From Candidatus Methylomirabilota bacterium (GTDB taxonomy: Bacteria > Methylomirabilota > Methylomirabilia > Methylomirabilales > CSP1-5): DNA of 28,416 nucleotides. Positions within the stretch are counted from its first letter, which is position 1. Each line of letters opens with the position of its first letter. Below the pieces are notes generated by a model, which did not search any database, was not told the DNA's origin, and saw only the letters and a program-made list of their open reading frames with translations. The position numbers and the translations under genes are program-made. Below are positions 13,346 through 21,473 of the stretch, one piece after another. The stretch spans positions 1 through 28,416 of the forward strand of contig JAKEGQ010000155.1 in assembly GCA_022615475.1 (NCBI GenBank), written 5' to 3'.

Positions 13346-13811
13346 GCTGACCGCCAACAACGCACGCTTCCGCCACTTCCGGTCGGTCCGGTGGATTCTT
13401 CCGGGCGGCCCCTTGCGGGCGGAGGCCTACCTCCCCGTCGTGGAGGCTGATGCATGCCCGGGGTGTCTCGTCTGCGAGCGGACGACCGGATGGTTCATGG
13501 AGTTTGCCCGCATCGCGCGAGACCTCATCGGTACGAACCTCAGGGATTGCCTCCACTGGCAGAGCCTCTACGATAATCCGCACCCGCTCATCCTCCCCAC
13601 ATCCAATCTGCAGCAGATCAATCGCCAGGCAATCCTCCAGCTTGAGCAGGCTTACTACGCGCTCCCCGAAGAGACCCGCCCGTTTCTCGAGGAGATCTGG
13701 CCGCATGATCGGGGGTTGTCCCAGAGCGAGCGCTTCGAGGATCGCCTGGCCATTGTCAGGCGGATCGTGGAGCTGTGGGAGGATGGCCAGTACGTGGGCT
13801 GGCCGAGCTAG
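13338..13811 (+). CDS. Hypothetical protein with a CPGCLVC motif
   Basis: I do not recognise this protein. From GTG 13338 it has 157 residues; a TTG at 13326 is also in frame. It appears soluble and mostly helical, with a CPGCLVC cysteine cluster near residue 40 that could bind metal or be redox active. It ends with an amphipathic stretch (RLAIVRRIVELWEDGQYVGWPS). Amino acid composition is ordinary, while the antisense frame (13113-13706) is rich in Arg/Pro, so I prefer the plus strand. Neither start has a good ribosome binding site; the strong one at 13279-13284 serves ATG 13292 in another frame. The true product may therefore begin at 13292 and shift by +1. It is followed at once by inverted repeat B. 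Confidence 0.6.
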   Translation: MAELTANNARFRHFRSVRWILPGGPLRAEAYLPVVEADACPGCLVCERTTGWFMEFARIARDLIGTNLRDCLHWQSLYDNPHPLILPTSNLQQINRQAILQLEQAYYALPEETRPFLEEIWPHDRGLSQSERFEDRLAIVRRIVELWEDGQYVGWPS

Positions 13812-13821
13812 TCCAGCACAG

Positions 13822-13920
13822 TGCTGAGGACGGTTCGACTATGCTCACCGCCCTGAGCTTGTCGAAGGGCTGAGTGCTGAGGTTCGAGCCTCAGTCCTCA
13901 TCGCTCAGTCCTCGTGGCTG
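13822..13920 (-). repeat. Inverted intergenic repeat, copy B
   Basis: Reverse-complement partner of copy A (10381-10479), about 97 of 99 bases identical by my reading. It ends 7 bases before the metallo-hydrolase ATG at 13928. The hairpin TTCGAC...GCTCA/TGAGC...GTCGAA lies at about 13834-13866. Confidence 0.8.
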
Positions 13921-13927
13921 CCCTTGG

Positions 13928-14944
13928 ATGAAGCCTACTTTTCAGATGCAGTTGGTCAACGGTCCGTGGGGCGACCCCGCCCTTTTCGTCCGGATCCGGT
14001 GGGCGCGACGCGGCCTCCTCTTTGATCTGGGCTCTATTGCCAGCGTGCCGTCCGGGGATCTGCTCCGCGTGAGCGAGGTCTTTGTCTCCCATACCCACCT
14101 CGATCACTTCGTCGGTTTCGATCACCTCCTCCGAACGGTCCTGGGTCGAGATCGCATCCTGAGTCTCTTCGGGCCTCCGGGGATCATCGACAACGTGGAG
14201 GGAAAGCTCCGCGGGTACACCTGGAACCTTGTCCAGGGCTACCCCCTTTGTCTCGAGGTCTTTGAGGTCGATCCCGACTCCGTCCGAGGGGCGCGCTTTG
14301 CCTGTAGTGAGGCCTTCCGGCGCCAGGACTTGGCGACGCGGCCGTTTACGGGGGAGCTATGGGATGAGCCCGGCTTCCGAATCCGGGCAGCGCATCTCGA
14401 CCATCGGATCCCCTGTCTTGCCTTTGCCATCGAAGAGCCGGTCCATATCAATATCGACAAGGAGCGACTGGCGGGTCTCGACCTGCCGGTGGGCCCCTGG
14501 CTTTCTGAGCTGAAGGCGAAGATCCGTGCGGGGGCCGGGGACGAAACGCAGATTCCGGTGAGGTGGCCGGGCGGACGGACGGAGACCTTCTCGCTGGGGG
14601 GGCTCAGGGGGGCGATCATCACCGTGAGCCCGGGTCAGAAGATGGCCTACGTGACCGATGCCCTCTATTCGCCCGAGAACGTGGCGTGCATTGTGACGTT
14701 AGCCAAGGGGGCAGACGCGCTGTACTGCGAGGCGGCCTATCTCGATCGGGATGCCACGCTGGCGCGAGAGCGGTTTCATCTCACCGCGCGACAGGCAGGA
14801 CTCATCGCCCGGCATGCAGAGGTCCATCGACTGGTCCTCTTTCATTTCTCTCCGCGATACCAGGGAGAGACGGAGGCCTTCTACCGAGAGGCCAGGGAGG
14901 CCTTCGGGGGATGGGTGACGGTGCCCAGGGGCCACTGGGACTGA
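13928..14944 (+). CDS. RNase Z-like metallo-beta-lactamase-fold hydrolase
   Basis: This 338-residue MBL-fold protein has SHTHLDH (54-60; His55, His57, Asp59, His60), the zinc-binding signature. A later LDHRIPCLAF block, YVTDALYS (metal-bridging Asp) and a C-terminal HFSPRY motif are all typical of ribonuclease Z/ElaC-like proteins. It may act on tRNA 3' ends or be one of the many RNase Z-like hydrolases of unknown substrate. An open frame extends to 13874, but the extra residues are encoded by repeat B, so I chose ATG 13928. The site upstream is weak (GCTGCCCTTGG). A zinc-ribbon membrane protein follows after about 50 bases. Confidence 0.82.
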   Translation: MKPTFQMQLVNGPWGDPALFVRIRWARRGLLFDLGSIASVPSGDLLRVSEVFVSHTHLDHFVGFDHLLRTVLGRDRILSLFGPPGIIDNVEGKLRGYTWNLVQGYPLCLEVFEVDPDSVRGARFACSEAFRRQDLATRPFTGELWDEPGFRIRAAHLDHRIPCLAFAIEEPVHINIDKERLAGLDLPVGPWLSELKAKIRAGAGDETQIPVRWPGGRTETFSLGGLRGAIITVSPGQKMAYVTDALYSPENVACIVTLAKGADALYCEAAYLDRDATLARERFHLTARQAGLIARHAEVHRLVLFHFSPRYQGETEAFYREAREAFGGWVTVPRGHWD

Positions 14945-14996
14945 AAAAGGTCCAAGGTGGCCTGCTAGAAGCTCAAGGGCGTCAAGGGGGGATTTC

Positions 14997-15944
14997 GTGT
15001 TCCGCCTCTTTTTTAACGCGATCCAGTCGGTGTTGGGGGAGAGGCTGGCCGGTCTGGCAGGCCTGCTGCACTCTGCCGCCCTGCTTCTTCTCGTGGGGGT
15101 GTGGTTGCTCCCTCCGGTGATGTGGGGGTTCCGTCGCTGGCGGTCCGCGTACGGTATCCGCGAGGCGATCGTGGTGCAGTGTTGGAACTGTGGCTATGCC
15201 GGCATTCCCCTCGGGTCCGACTGCCGGCACTGTGGTCGGGAGCTCAAGCTTCCCGGCCTTCTGCGCTTGTCCCTTGGCCTCCGGGCGTGGAGAACAGGAA
15301 GGATTGCTTCGTGGGTGGGGGCCCTCTACAACGGCCTGGGGCTGGTCTGTCTGTACGTCTTTACCATCTTCTTCGCCTACGAGCTGGACCTCTTCCGGCC
15401 GGGCCCGGATCTTCGCAAGCTCTTTATCGCCATCGGGACTATTGCGTTGGTGGGGAGCTGTGTCCTCTTTCGCCGTGCCCTCTCGCTCCACGAGGCCGGG
15501 CCCGTGGCCCGACTGTCCAATCTCTTCTTCGGCCTCTCCGCGCTCGGCTTTGTCCTCCTCTTCATTTTCATCGCCTCGGCAACCGCCCCGGTGGAGGGAC
15601 GATACCTGGGGACCCTGCAGCACCACGGGAGTGAGGTCACGTTTAACGACCTCCGGGTCCCGGTTACGGAGAAGGGTGCGGGGATCGAATATCTGCAGAT
15701 CGAGCAGGCCGCGCTTGGCTACCACCGTCTCTTTCTGCTCGCGTTGGAGGGGGCCCAGCGCGTCGAAGTGCCGCGCGACCCCGTCGCGGCCGCGCTGCTC
15801 GCCCATCTGGGCGGGGCGGCCGACCGGTACGAGCGGTGGGGCTTCGCGGTGCGGACCCGGGTCGAGAGGCGGGAGTTCACCAAGGGCGTCGCGTACGGGG
15901 TGTACAGTTCAGGCCGCGAGATCACTTTCCAGCGGCTGCAGTAA
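14997..15944 (+). CDS. Membrane protein with N-terminal zinc ribbon, unknown function
   Basis: The family is not recognised. The 315-residue protein has a hydrophobic segment (about residues 20-45) and then a zinc ribbon, CWNCG...CRHCG (about 62-80). Three more hydrophobic segments follow at roughly 107-127, 142-156 and 172-195, and a C-terminal soluble part of about 115 residues. The zinc ribbon is probably cytoplasmic. The start is GTG, preceded by CAAGGGGGGA. It follows the metallo-hydrolase by 52 bases on the same strand and converges on the ABC permease gene across 38 bases with no obvious terminator. Confidence 0.75.
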   Translation: MFRLFFNAIQSVLGERLAGLAGLLHSAALLLLVGVWLLPPVMWGFRRWRSAYGIREAIVVQCWNCGYAGIPLGSDCRHCGRELKLPGLLRLSLGLRAWRTGRIASWVGALYNGLGLVCLYVFTIFFAYELDLFRPGPDLRKLFIAIGTIALVGSCVLFRRALSLHEAGPVARLSNLFFGLSALGFVLLFIFIASATAPVEGRYLGTLQHHGSEVTFNDLRVPVTEKGAGIEYLQIEQAALGYHRLFLLALEGAQRVEVPRDPVAAALLAHLGGAADRYERWGFAVRTRVERREFTKGVAYGVYSSGREITFQRLQ

Positions 15945-15982
15945 CGCCTGCAGACGTCAGCGGTGCGGGGCCGCGCTGGAGG

Positions 15983-16780
15983 CTATTTGATGGCGCCGGC
16001 GAGGGTGCCCGCCTTCAGGTATCGCTGTAAGGCATAGGTGAGGATAAGGACGGGAATCGTGATAATCGTCGTGTAGGTCGCGGTGAGAAACCAGTTGCCC
16101 TGGTAGACGTAGTAGTAGACCTGGAGCGGTAGTGTCCTGCTGGCAAGGCTCAGATAGACGGCGAAGGTGAACTCCTCCCACGATAGGAGCCAGGCAAAGA
16201 GGGCGGCTACCGTGAGTCCCGGCAACGCCAACGGGAGGATCACGCGGAGAAGCGTCCGCCCGTGACCGGCGCCGTCTACTCCCGCCGCCTCCTCGATCTC
16301 CCTCGGGATCGCTTCGAAGCTTCCCACGAGGATCCAGGCCGTAATGGGGAGGGTCCGGACCAAGTGCGCGAGCGTGAGCCCGAGGTTCGTATCGAACAAC
16401 CCCCACTCGATGAAGCGAATGGCCATGGGTAACGCGATTCCCACCTCGGGGAACATCCGCGTGAAAAAGAGGATGAGCAGGGTCGTGTACTTCCACCCCC
16501 GAGGCATCCGGGCGATCACATAGGCCGCCGGGGCCGAGAGGGCGAGGGCCAAAAGCGCCGTTGCGGTTGCCACGGTCAGGCTCTTCTTCAGGGGGGGCCA
16601 GAGCATCCCGCCGGTCACGATCTGCCTCCAATGGTCGAGCGTGACGTCATGGATCAGCAGCGTGGGGTGCTGGGTGAAGACCTCGCCGGGGACGCTGATA
16701 GATATCTTGACCATCAAGTAGACGGGGATCAAGAGAAAGGCGGCCATGGCACTCATGGCCAGGTACGTAAGGGGTCTCAC
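15983..16780 (-). CDS. Carbohydrate-type ABC transporter permease (MalG type)
   Basis: This is the second inner-membrane permease of a CUT1-like importer, 265 residues with about six membrane helices. The EAA loop that docks the ATPase reads EEAAGVDGAGHGRTLLRVILP. The start is GTG at 16780, overlapping the upstream permease's TGA by four bases (GTGA) and preceded by GAGGAGGTG. The frame is open further upstream to 17053, but that part overlaps the first permease and is clearly not MalG sequence. Substrate unknown. Confidence 0.9.
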   Translation of the reverse strand: MRPLTYLAMSAMAAFLLIPVYLMVKISISVPGEVFTQHPTLLIHDVTLDHWRQIVTGGMLWPPLKKSLTVATATALLALALSAPAAYVIARMPRGWKYTTLLILFFTRMFPEVGIALPMAIRFIEWGLFDTNLGLTLAHLVRTLPITAWILVGSFEAIPREIEEAAGVDGAGHGRTLLRVILPLALPGLTVAALFAWLLSWEEFTFAVYLSLASRTLPLQVYYYVYQGNWFLTATYTTIITIPVLILTYALQRYLKAGTLAGAIK

Positions 16781-17646
16781 GAAATCACCTCCTCGGTCCC
16801 GGCGATCTGGAGATAGGCGATGGTCGTGGCCAGGATCATGACCAGCAGGATGGTTGCGCTCGCGGCCGAGGTATATGGGTTCTGGTAATCCACGTACTCG
16901 AAGTAGGTGTAGGTCGAGAGGACAGGCGTGCTCCGGCCCACAAGGGTAAGGGGAAGGGCAAAGATCCGGAAGGCGTCGATTCCCCGGATGATCAGGGCGG
17001 CGGTGATGGCGGGCTTGAGCAGCGGCAGGGTCACGTAGCGAAACCGTTGCCACGCCCCCGCCCCATCGGTCACGGCCGCCTCGTACAGCTCACCGGGAAT
17101 GCTCTCGAGGCCCGCGAGGAGGATCAACATCACCAGGGGAGTCACCTTCCACAGGTCGGCCGCCACGACCGCCATAAGGGTCCTAGCCCCCCCACTCGTC
17201 CAGTCTATGGGGATTTCAAGGAGACCCAACTGGTGCAAGGTCTCGTTGAGATAGCCGACGGTCCCGAAGATGTACCGCATGTTCGCGGCCGACACGATGG
17301 TCGGGACGCCGAGGGGGATGAGCATCAGCGCCCGGGCGACCCCCCGACCCCGGAAGGGGACGCTGAGACAGAGCGCCATCACGAGCCCTAGGCAGAGCTC
17401 CAAACTGAGCCCCACGACCGAGATAAACAGGGTGTTATAGAGCGCGTCCCAGAACTCGAAATGTTCGACGACGGCCTGGTAGTTGGCCAGGGTCGGGAAG
17501 GAGCCGCTGCGTCTGTCCTGGAAGCTCAAGGCCATGGTGGAGAGGACAGGCCAGAGCGTAAGCCCCAAGATGTACAGCGTGAGTGGGGCTAGGAAGAGGA
17601 CGTCAATAGCGCCCCTGAACCCTCTCCAGCCGAGCCTGAAGGGCAT
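16777..17646 (-). CDS. Carbohydrate-type ABC transporter permease (MalF type)
   Basis: First inner-membrane permease of the importer, 289 residues from ATG 17646, with about six hydrophobic helices starting at IDVLFLAPLTLYILGLTLW. The EAA loop reads YEAAVTDGAGAWQRFRYVTLP. The ATG is preceded by AAGGAACCTTGC and overlaps the end of the binding-protein gene by 44 bases. A longer frame to 17748 would overlap more and adds non-family sequence. Overlaps on both sides show tight coupling in the order binding protein, MalF-type, MalG-type. Confidence 0.9.
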   Translation of the reverse strand: MPFRLGWRGFRGAIDVLFLAPLTLYILGLTLWPVLSTMALSFQDRRSGSFPTLANYQAVVEHFEFWDALYNTLFISVVGLSLELCLGLVMALCLSVPFRGRGVARALMLIPLGVPTIVSAANMRYIFGTVGYLNETLHQLGLLEIPIDWTSGGARTLMAVVAADLWKVTPLVMLILLAGLESIPGELYEAAVTDGAGAWQRFRYVTLPLLKPAITAALIIRGIDAFRIFALPLTLVGRSTPVLSTYTYFEYVDYQNPYTSAASATILLVMILATTIAYLQIAGTEEVIS

Positions 17647-18850
17647 GCAAGGTTCCTTCGACTGCCTCGCCTCGCACGACGGTGCGGACGAAAGCCTCGT
17701 TGACGAGCTTCTCGTACTCGGGCCAATAGGGGAGGTTCTTACGAACAATGCCGTGCGTTAACGCCTCGGTCACCGCCTTGAAATAGGGGCGCATCCATGC
17801 TTCCACGCGCCCGTGGGCGTCGGTTCGCAGGGATGGCCAGCCGAGGCGCACCGTGAGGAGCTCTTGAATCCCCTTGGACTGCATGAATCGGAGGAAGTCA
17901 AGGGCAAGCGGGACATTCGGAGTGCCCACCGGGATTCCCAGTACCTCGCCGCCGATCACGTGGGCCTTCCGGGCCGGGCCGGCCCACCCGCTATAGGTCT
18001 TGATAGCGGTCTTCCCGTACTCCTGGATCAGGAGCCGAACACCAAAGGGCCAGTTCTGGGCCAGGTAGGCCGACTCCTGTGCCAAGAACTGGTTCGTCGT
18101 ATCCCACTTGGCTTGGCGCGAGTCGGGGGAGAGATAGGGCCACAGCTCTTGGAGGAATCGAAAGGTCTTCACCGTCCCCGGATGGGTCAAGACGAGCGGG
18201 TCCCCGCCGGCTGAAGTAATCCACTCGTACACCTGTGTGACCGTCGGAGCCCCACCCCACGCCTGGAACAGGACGCGACCGACACCCTCTTTCTCTTTGA
18301 AGACTCGAGCCACATGGAGCAGCTCCTCCCACGTTCCCGGGGGTGAGAGGCCGTAGCGTTCAAAGCGCTGGGCGTTATAGTACGCGATCTGCACATTCGG
18401 ACGATAAGGGAAAAAGTAGAGCCTTCCTTGGATTCGTCCCGTCTCGAGGAGGACCTTTGAGACCTGGGGCGCAATCCGACTTTCATAAGCCGAGAGATCC
18501 TGAACGACCCCGATCGACACCAGCTCGAGGAGCCGCATGTTGTCCTGGGCGAAGACGTCGATCTCCATTCGGCCAGCACGGGCCATGGCCTGGAGAAGCT
18601 GGGCGAGCTGCTCGGGCGGGACATCCCGGGGGACGACGGTGCACTGACACTCCTTTTCGAATCGGGGAAGGATCTCGGCCCGCATCACCCGCCATTCCGA
18701 TTCGTCGAGCCGCATGGTCACCGTCAGTGTGCGCTCCGCGGCCACGAGGAGCCCCGGACACGCCACGGTCCAGGCGAGCAACAACCCGAGCAGCGCCTGA
18801 ATCGGGTTCCGGTGGGCGGGGAGGCGTTTGCGTTGATGCGTTTTGGTCAT
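17603..18850 (-). CDS. Extracellular solute-binding protein of a sugar-type ABC importer
   Basis: This 415-residue periplasmic binding protein of family 1 captures the substrate and delivers it to the two downstream permeases. A signal peptide is visible: basic start, hydrophobic core ALLGLLLAWTVACPGLLV (about 19-36), cleavage near AAERT. There is a Cys at about 31, but I do not see a clean lipobox. PYRPNVQIAYYNAQRFERYG and GTWEEL are typical of MalE-like proteins that bind sugars or polyols. The C-terminal region FVRTVVRGE is also usual. The gene leads the permease operon. No ATPase gene is present on either side in the window, so a shared MsmX/UgpC-like ATPase elsewhere is likely (inference). 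Confidence 0.9.
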   Translation of the reverse strand: MTKTHQRKRLPAHRNPIQALLGLLLAWTVACPGLLVAAERTLTVTMRLDESEWRVMRAEILPRFEKECQCTVVPRDVPPEQLAQLLQAMARAGRMEIDVFAQDNMRLLELVSIGVVQDLSAYESRIAPQVSKVLLETGRIQGRLYFFPYRPNVQIAYYNAQRFERYGLSPPGTWEELLHVARVFKEKEGVGRVLFQAWGGAPTVTQVYEWITSAGGDPLVLTHPGTVKTFRFLQELWPYLSPDSRQAKWDTTNQFLAQESAYLAQNWPFGVRLLIQEYGKTAIKTYSGWAGPARKAHVIGGEVLGIPVGTPNVPLALDFLRFMQSKGIQELLTVRLGWPSLRTDAHGRVEAWMRPYFKAVTEALTHGIVRKNLPYWPEYEKLVNEAFVRTVVRGEAVEGTLHALQARLERVQGRY

Positions 18851-18958
18851 GACGGCCTACCCTAACAAAGGGCGGATTCGCTCGTCAATCGGGCCGTCGG
18901 CGGTGGTCGGCAATCCGCGGAGGTGGAGAAGGGCACCCCCTCGGCTGAAGTCTCTAGT

Positions 18959-20293
18959 CTAGTCCGTATCGCTGGTGGTGATTGCGAGGGTGGGAGACCG
19001 CACCTCTTGGAGGAGCCGCTCCCGGAGCTGGCGGAATGCCGCTTGGCGGGAGGCGGGGACCGGGTCCCCTTGGATGAACTTCTGGGTGAGCGGATTGACG
19101 AAATGCCCATCCTTGATCACTCGATAATCGAGGTGCGGTCCCGTGGAGAGGCCGGTGGACCCGACGGTGCCGATCACTTGTTTCTGGCGGACACGAGACC
19201 CGTTGCGGATCCCCGGAGGGATCGTGGACAGGTGGTTGTACATCGTCCGGTAGCCCCCCCGATGTTGGATGAGGACCGATTTGCCGTTGCCGCCGTTCCA
19301 TCCGGCCGAGAGGACCGCCCCGTCGGCGACAGCCCGGACCGGCGTGCCCTGGGGGGCGGCATAGTCGATGGCCAGATGGGGTCTCACGCCGCCCAAGATC
19401 GGATGGTGCCTGTGGTGGGTGTAGCCGGAGCTGATCCGGGTGTACGTGAGCGGCGAACGGAGGAAGGTCTTGCGAACGGACCTGCCGTCCGGGGTGTAAA
19501 AGTCTCCTCTCCCAGGGCTGGTCTCAAAGTAGATGCCGGTATAGGTCTTCCCGCGATTCTCGTATTCGGCGACGAGGATCTTCCCGTAGCGAACGAACGT
19601 GGCGCCGCTATACGTCTTTTCGACGAGCATGCGGAATCGGTCGCCAGGCCGGGCGTGACTGTTAAAGTCAAAGTCCCAGACGAAGATGCCGACAAACCGG
19701 CTGACAACCTCCGGCTTTTCCCCGAGGGCCTCCATGCTTTCAAACAGGGACGAGGTGATGGTCCCGGCAATGTGTTCCACCCGTCGCTCGATCGGGACAT
19801 CGTGACGCGTCACCCGATATTTGGCTTCCTCGCGGGTGACCTCGTAGACCTCCAGGGGCGAGGCCCGATACAAGAAATGTCGGAGCGCCCCGGTCTCGTC
19901 CAGGGTGGCCTCGAAGGTTGCCCCAGGCCGGATGTTCCGGAAGTTCACATGGGGGCGGAGGGCTTGGGCGATCTCGTGGGTGAGGCGAACTGAGATCCCG
20001 TGAGCGCCGAGGGCTTCGGCAAGGCTCTGTCCCTGTTGAATCGCTCCGTCGATCACCCGATCCATTGGATGCGAACCGGTAGGCTCTTGAGGCTCGGAGA
20101 CTGTGGGCATCAAAGCATCGGATGGGCCGGGTGGCTCCGGGGACTCGGGTGTTCCGTCCGGCAATCCAGTGAGGGAGGCGACGAGTAGGGCGGACAGGAA
20201 AAAGAATCCGGCAAGCCCAAGTCTCGCCCCCAGTCCTCTAAAGCTTGTCTCCACAGAACGCCTTCTCCCTCGATTATTCCAAAGCGTGGACAT
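18959..20293 (-). CDS. M23-family zinc metallopeptidase (peptidoglycan endopeptidase, MepM-like)
   Basis: This 444-residue protein is predicted to cleave peptidoglycan cross-links in the periplasm. It has an N-terminal membrane anchor or signal (about 22-43, ARLGLAGFFFLSALLVASL) and a Pro-rich linker (46-72). A regulatory region resembling the MepM/Csd3 LysM-like and second domains covers about 80-270. The M23 LytM domain follows: His306 and Asp310 (PHLAIDYAAPQGTPV), His354 (YNHLS) and His387 (GPHLDYRV) fit the zinc site and catalytic His. All catalytic residues are present, so it should be active rather than an EnvC-like activator. The start has GAGAGACGT upstream. It is transcribed towards the ABC operon, separated by 108 bases, and diverges from the carbinolamine dehydratase gene. 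Confidence 0.92.
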   Translation of the reverse strand: MSTLWNNRGRRRSVETSFRGLGARLGLAGFFFLSALLVASLTGLPDGTPESPEPPGPSDALMPTVSEPQEPTGSHPMDRVIDGAIQQGQSLAEALGAHGISVRLTHEIAQALRPHVNFRNIRPGATFEATLDETGALRHFLYRASPLEVYEVTREEAKYRVTRHDVPIERRVEHIAGTITSSLFESMEALGEKPEVVSRFVGIFVWDFDFNSHARPGDRFRMLVEKTYSGATFVRYGKILVAEYENRGKTYTGIYFETSPGRGDFYTPDGRSVRKTFLRSPLTYTRISSGYTHHRHHPILGGVRPHLAIDYAAPQGTPVRAVADGAVLSAGWNGGNGKSVLIQHRGGYRTMYNHLSTIPPGIRNGSRVRQKQVIGTVGSTGLSTGPHLDYRVIKDGHFVNPLTQKFIQGDPVPASRQAAFRQLRERLLQEVRSPTLAITTSDTD

Positions 20294-20314
20294 ACGTCTC
20301 TCTTGAGGGCATGG

Positions 20315-20343
20315 CTTTTACCAAATAATTTAGCGGAGTGCAA
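20315..20343 (-). promoter_or_regulatory. Candidate promoter of the M23 peptidase gene
   Basis: On the minus strand TTGCAC (20338-20343) and TAAAAG (20315-20320) are separated by 17 bases, 22 bases upstream of the ATG. The surrounding sequence is locally AT-rich. The match to consensus is partial. Confidence 0.35.
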
Positions 20344-20459
20344 GCCATTTTTTAAGAGACCTATGAGGATGTTCTCCACAAGCTTCTGAATTGAATGAGC
20401 AGAAAGAGGGGAAACCAACAATCACCATGGAAAACACACAGTCTTTGCTGCAGACGAAC

Positions 20460-20488
20460 TTGCGGGGACGCCGGTAGACAGGTATGAT
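20460..20488 (+). promoter_or_regulatory. Candidate promoter of the carbinolamine dehydratase gene
   Basis: TTGCGG (20460-20465) and TATGAT (20483-20488) are separated by 17 bases. Transcription would begin close to 20495, giving a very short leader if translation starts at 20507. Confidence 0.35.
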
Positions 20489-20506
20489 GGAGAAGTGGAT
20501 GGGACA

Positions 20507-20860
20507 GTGTCAGGGCTGGCGAAAAGGTCGTGTGTGCCGTGTAGGGGAGGAACCCCGCCCCTTACGGCCGCCGAGATCGCGCCTCTGATCGGCCAAGTGA
20601 AGGGGTGGGCGGTGGAAAGGGAGCACCACCTTCACAAGACCTTCCGTTTCAAGGATTTCAAGGCCACGCTGGAGTTCGTGAATCGCGTGGGGGCGATCGC
20701 CGAGCAGGAGGGGCATCATCCAGACATATGCTTCGGCTGGGGGAAAGCCACGATCGAGATCTGGACCCACAAGATCGACGGGTTGACAGAAAGCGATTTC
20801 ATTCTGGCGGCAAAGATCGATGAGGTGGTCGTCGCTGTTCCGGGCTTTCGACCGGCCTAG
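20507..20860 (+). CDS. phhB: Pterin-4a-carbinolamine dehydratase
   Basis: This enzyme dehydrates 4a-hydroxytetrahydrobiopterin to recycle the pterin cofactor of aromatic amino acid hydroxylases; in bacteria without such hydroxylases it may act in Moco or other pterin metabolism. The 117-residue protein begins MSGLAKRSCVPCRGG, matching the usual family N-terminus. The active-site block is EGHHPDICFGW, with the two conserved His, and the C-terminal half has THKIDGLTESDFILAAKID. I chose GTG 20507 by family alignment; GTG 20495 is in frame and closer to GGAGA. No phenylalanine hydroxylase is nearby. Confidence 0.9.
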   Translation: MSGLAKRSCVPCRGGTPPLTAAEIAPLIGQVKGWAVEREHHLHKTFRFKDFKATLEFVNRVGAIAEQEGHHPDICFGWGKATIEIWTHKIDGLTESDFILAAKIDEVVVAVPGFRPA

Positions 20861-20924
20861 CGCCGGTCCAACTTAGCAGGCCCTTGGGGGGGACGTGACT
20901 GGGGTGCGGGTGGTGCAGGAGGTG

Positions 20925-21464
20925 ATGGTGCGGAGGCATCTGCGGGTCATTCTTGCATGTTTCGTCGCCGTGCTGGGTCTCAGCGCCATCGTCGCGGCCG
21001 CTTCGTTGGATCTCAACAAGGCCAAGGAGAGGACGAAAGAGCTGACCCAGAAAAACGCCGCGACACTCATCGGAATCTCCTCTGCCGTCCCCGATGAGGT
21101 TCGCATCGAAGTCGTCGAGCTGGTTCAAGGGCTGGAACTGTCACGGGATCGAATCATCATCTTCCTGGATCGGGTTGACGAAGGCCTGATTCCTGCCGAG
21201 GAGGGCGTCAGGCGGGCCACGGCCCTTGCGAATGCGAGGGCAGAGAAGGAAAGAGAGTTCCTGCAGGCATTGATGAAGCGGGCTCCGGCCCCCGTGCTCC
21301 CGAAGGTGGAGGAGGCGCTGGTGGTGTCGAGCGAAAGCTGGAAGGGAATCCTGGCATCCCTGCAGATCTCTCAGGAGGCGAAAGAACGAGACCTACCCAC
21401 GCGTCCCCGAATGGAGCTTAACCTGGCTCCGACGATCTTTCCGCCCTCTGCTCCGACTGAATGA
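20925..21464 (+). CDS. Small exported protein of unknown function
   Basis: This protein is not recognised. From ATG 20925 it has 179 residues. A signal peptide is clear: MVRRHLRVILACFVAVLGL then SAIVAAAS. The mature part is rich in charged helices (SLDLNKAKERTKELTQKNA, later EGVRRATALANARAEKEREFL), with likely coiled coil, and a Pro-rich tail. Starts are ambiguous: GTG 20895 adds ten residues. ATG 20925 lies only two bases after GGAGG, while GTG 20928 has ideal spacing. It follows the carbinolamine dehydratase gene by about 65 bases and converges on the endonuclease IV gene with a 9-base gap. Confidence 0.65.
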   Translation: MVRRHLRVILACFVAVLGLSAIVAAASLDLNKAKERTKELTQKNAATLIGISSAVPDEVRIEVVELVQGLELSRDRIIIFLDRVDEGLIPAEEGVRRATALANARAEKEREFLQALMKRAPAPVLPKVEEALVVSSESWKGILASLQISQEAKERDLPTRPRMELNLAPTIFPPSAPTE

Positions 21465-21473
21465 CCCCCCGGA

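Noticed and set aside
13113..13706. 197-residue minus-strand frame opposite the CPGC protein
   Set aside because: Arg/Pro-rich and no start signal; the plus-strand protein has a normal composition.
13880..13892. tRNA T-loop-like GGTTCGAGCC in the repeats
   Set aside because: No acceptor, D or anticodon arms around it; it is part of the CTGAGG-CTCGAA-CCTCAG hairpin.
15983..17053. Long version of the MalG-type permease
   Set aside because: The extra N-terminal part overlaps the MalF gene and is not membrane-like; GTG 16780 has a strong ribosome binding site.
18859..18888. TTGACG-N18-TAGGGT upstream of the binding-protein gene
   Set aside because: The -10 match is poor and lies only about 9 bases from the start codon, too close for a normal leader.
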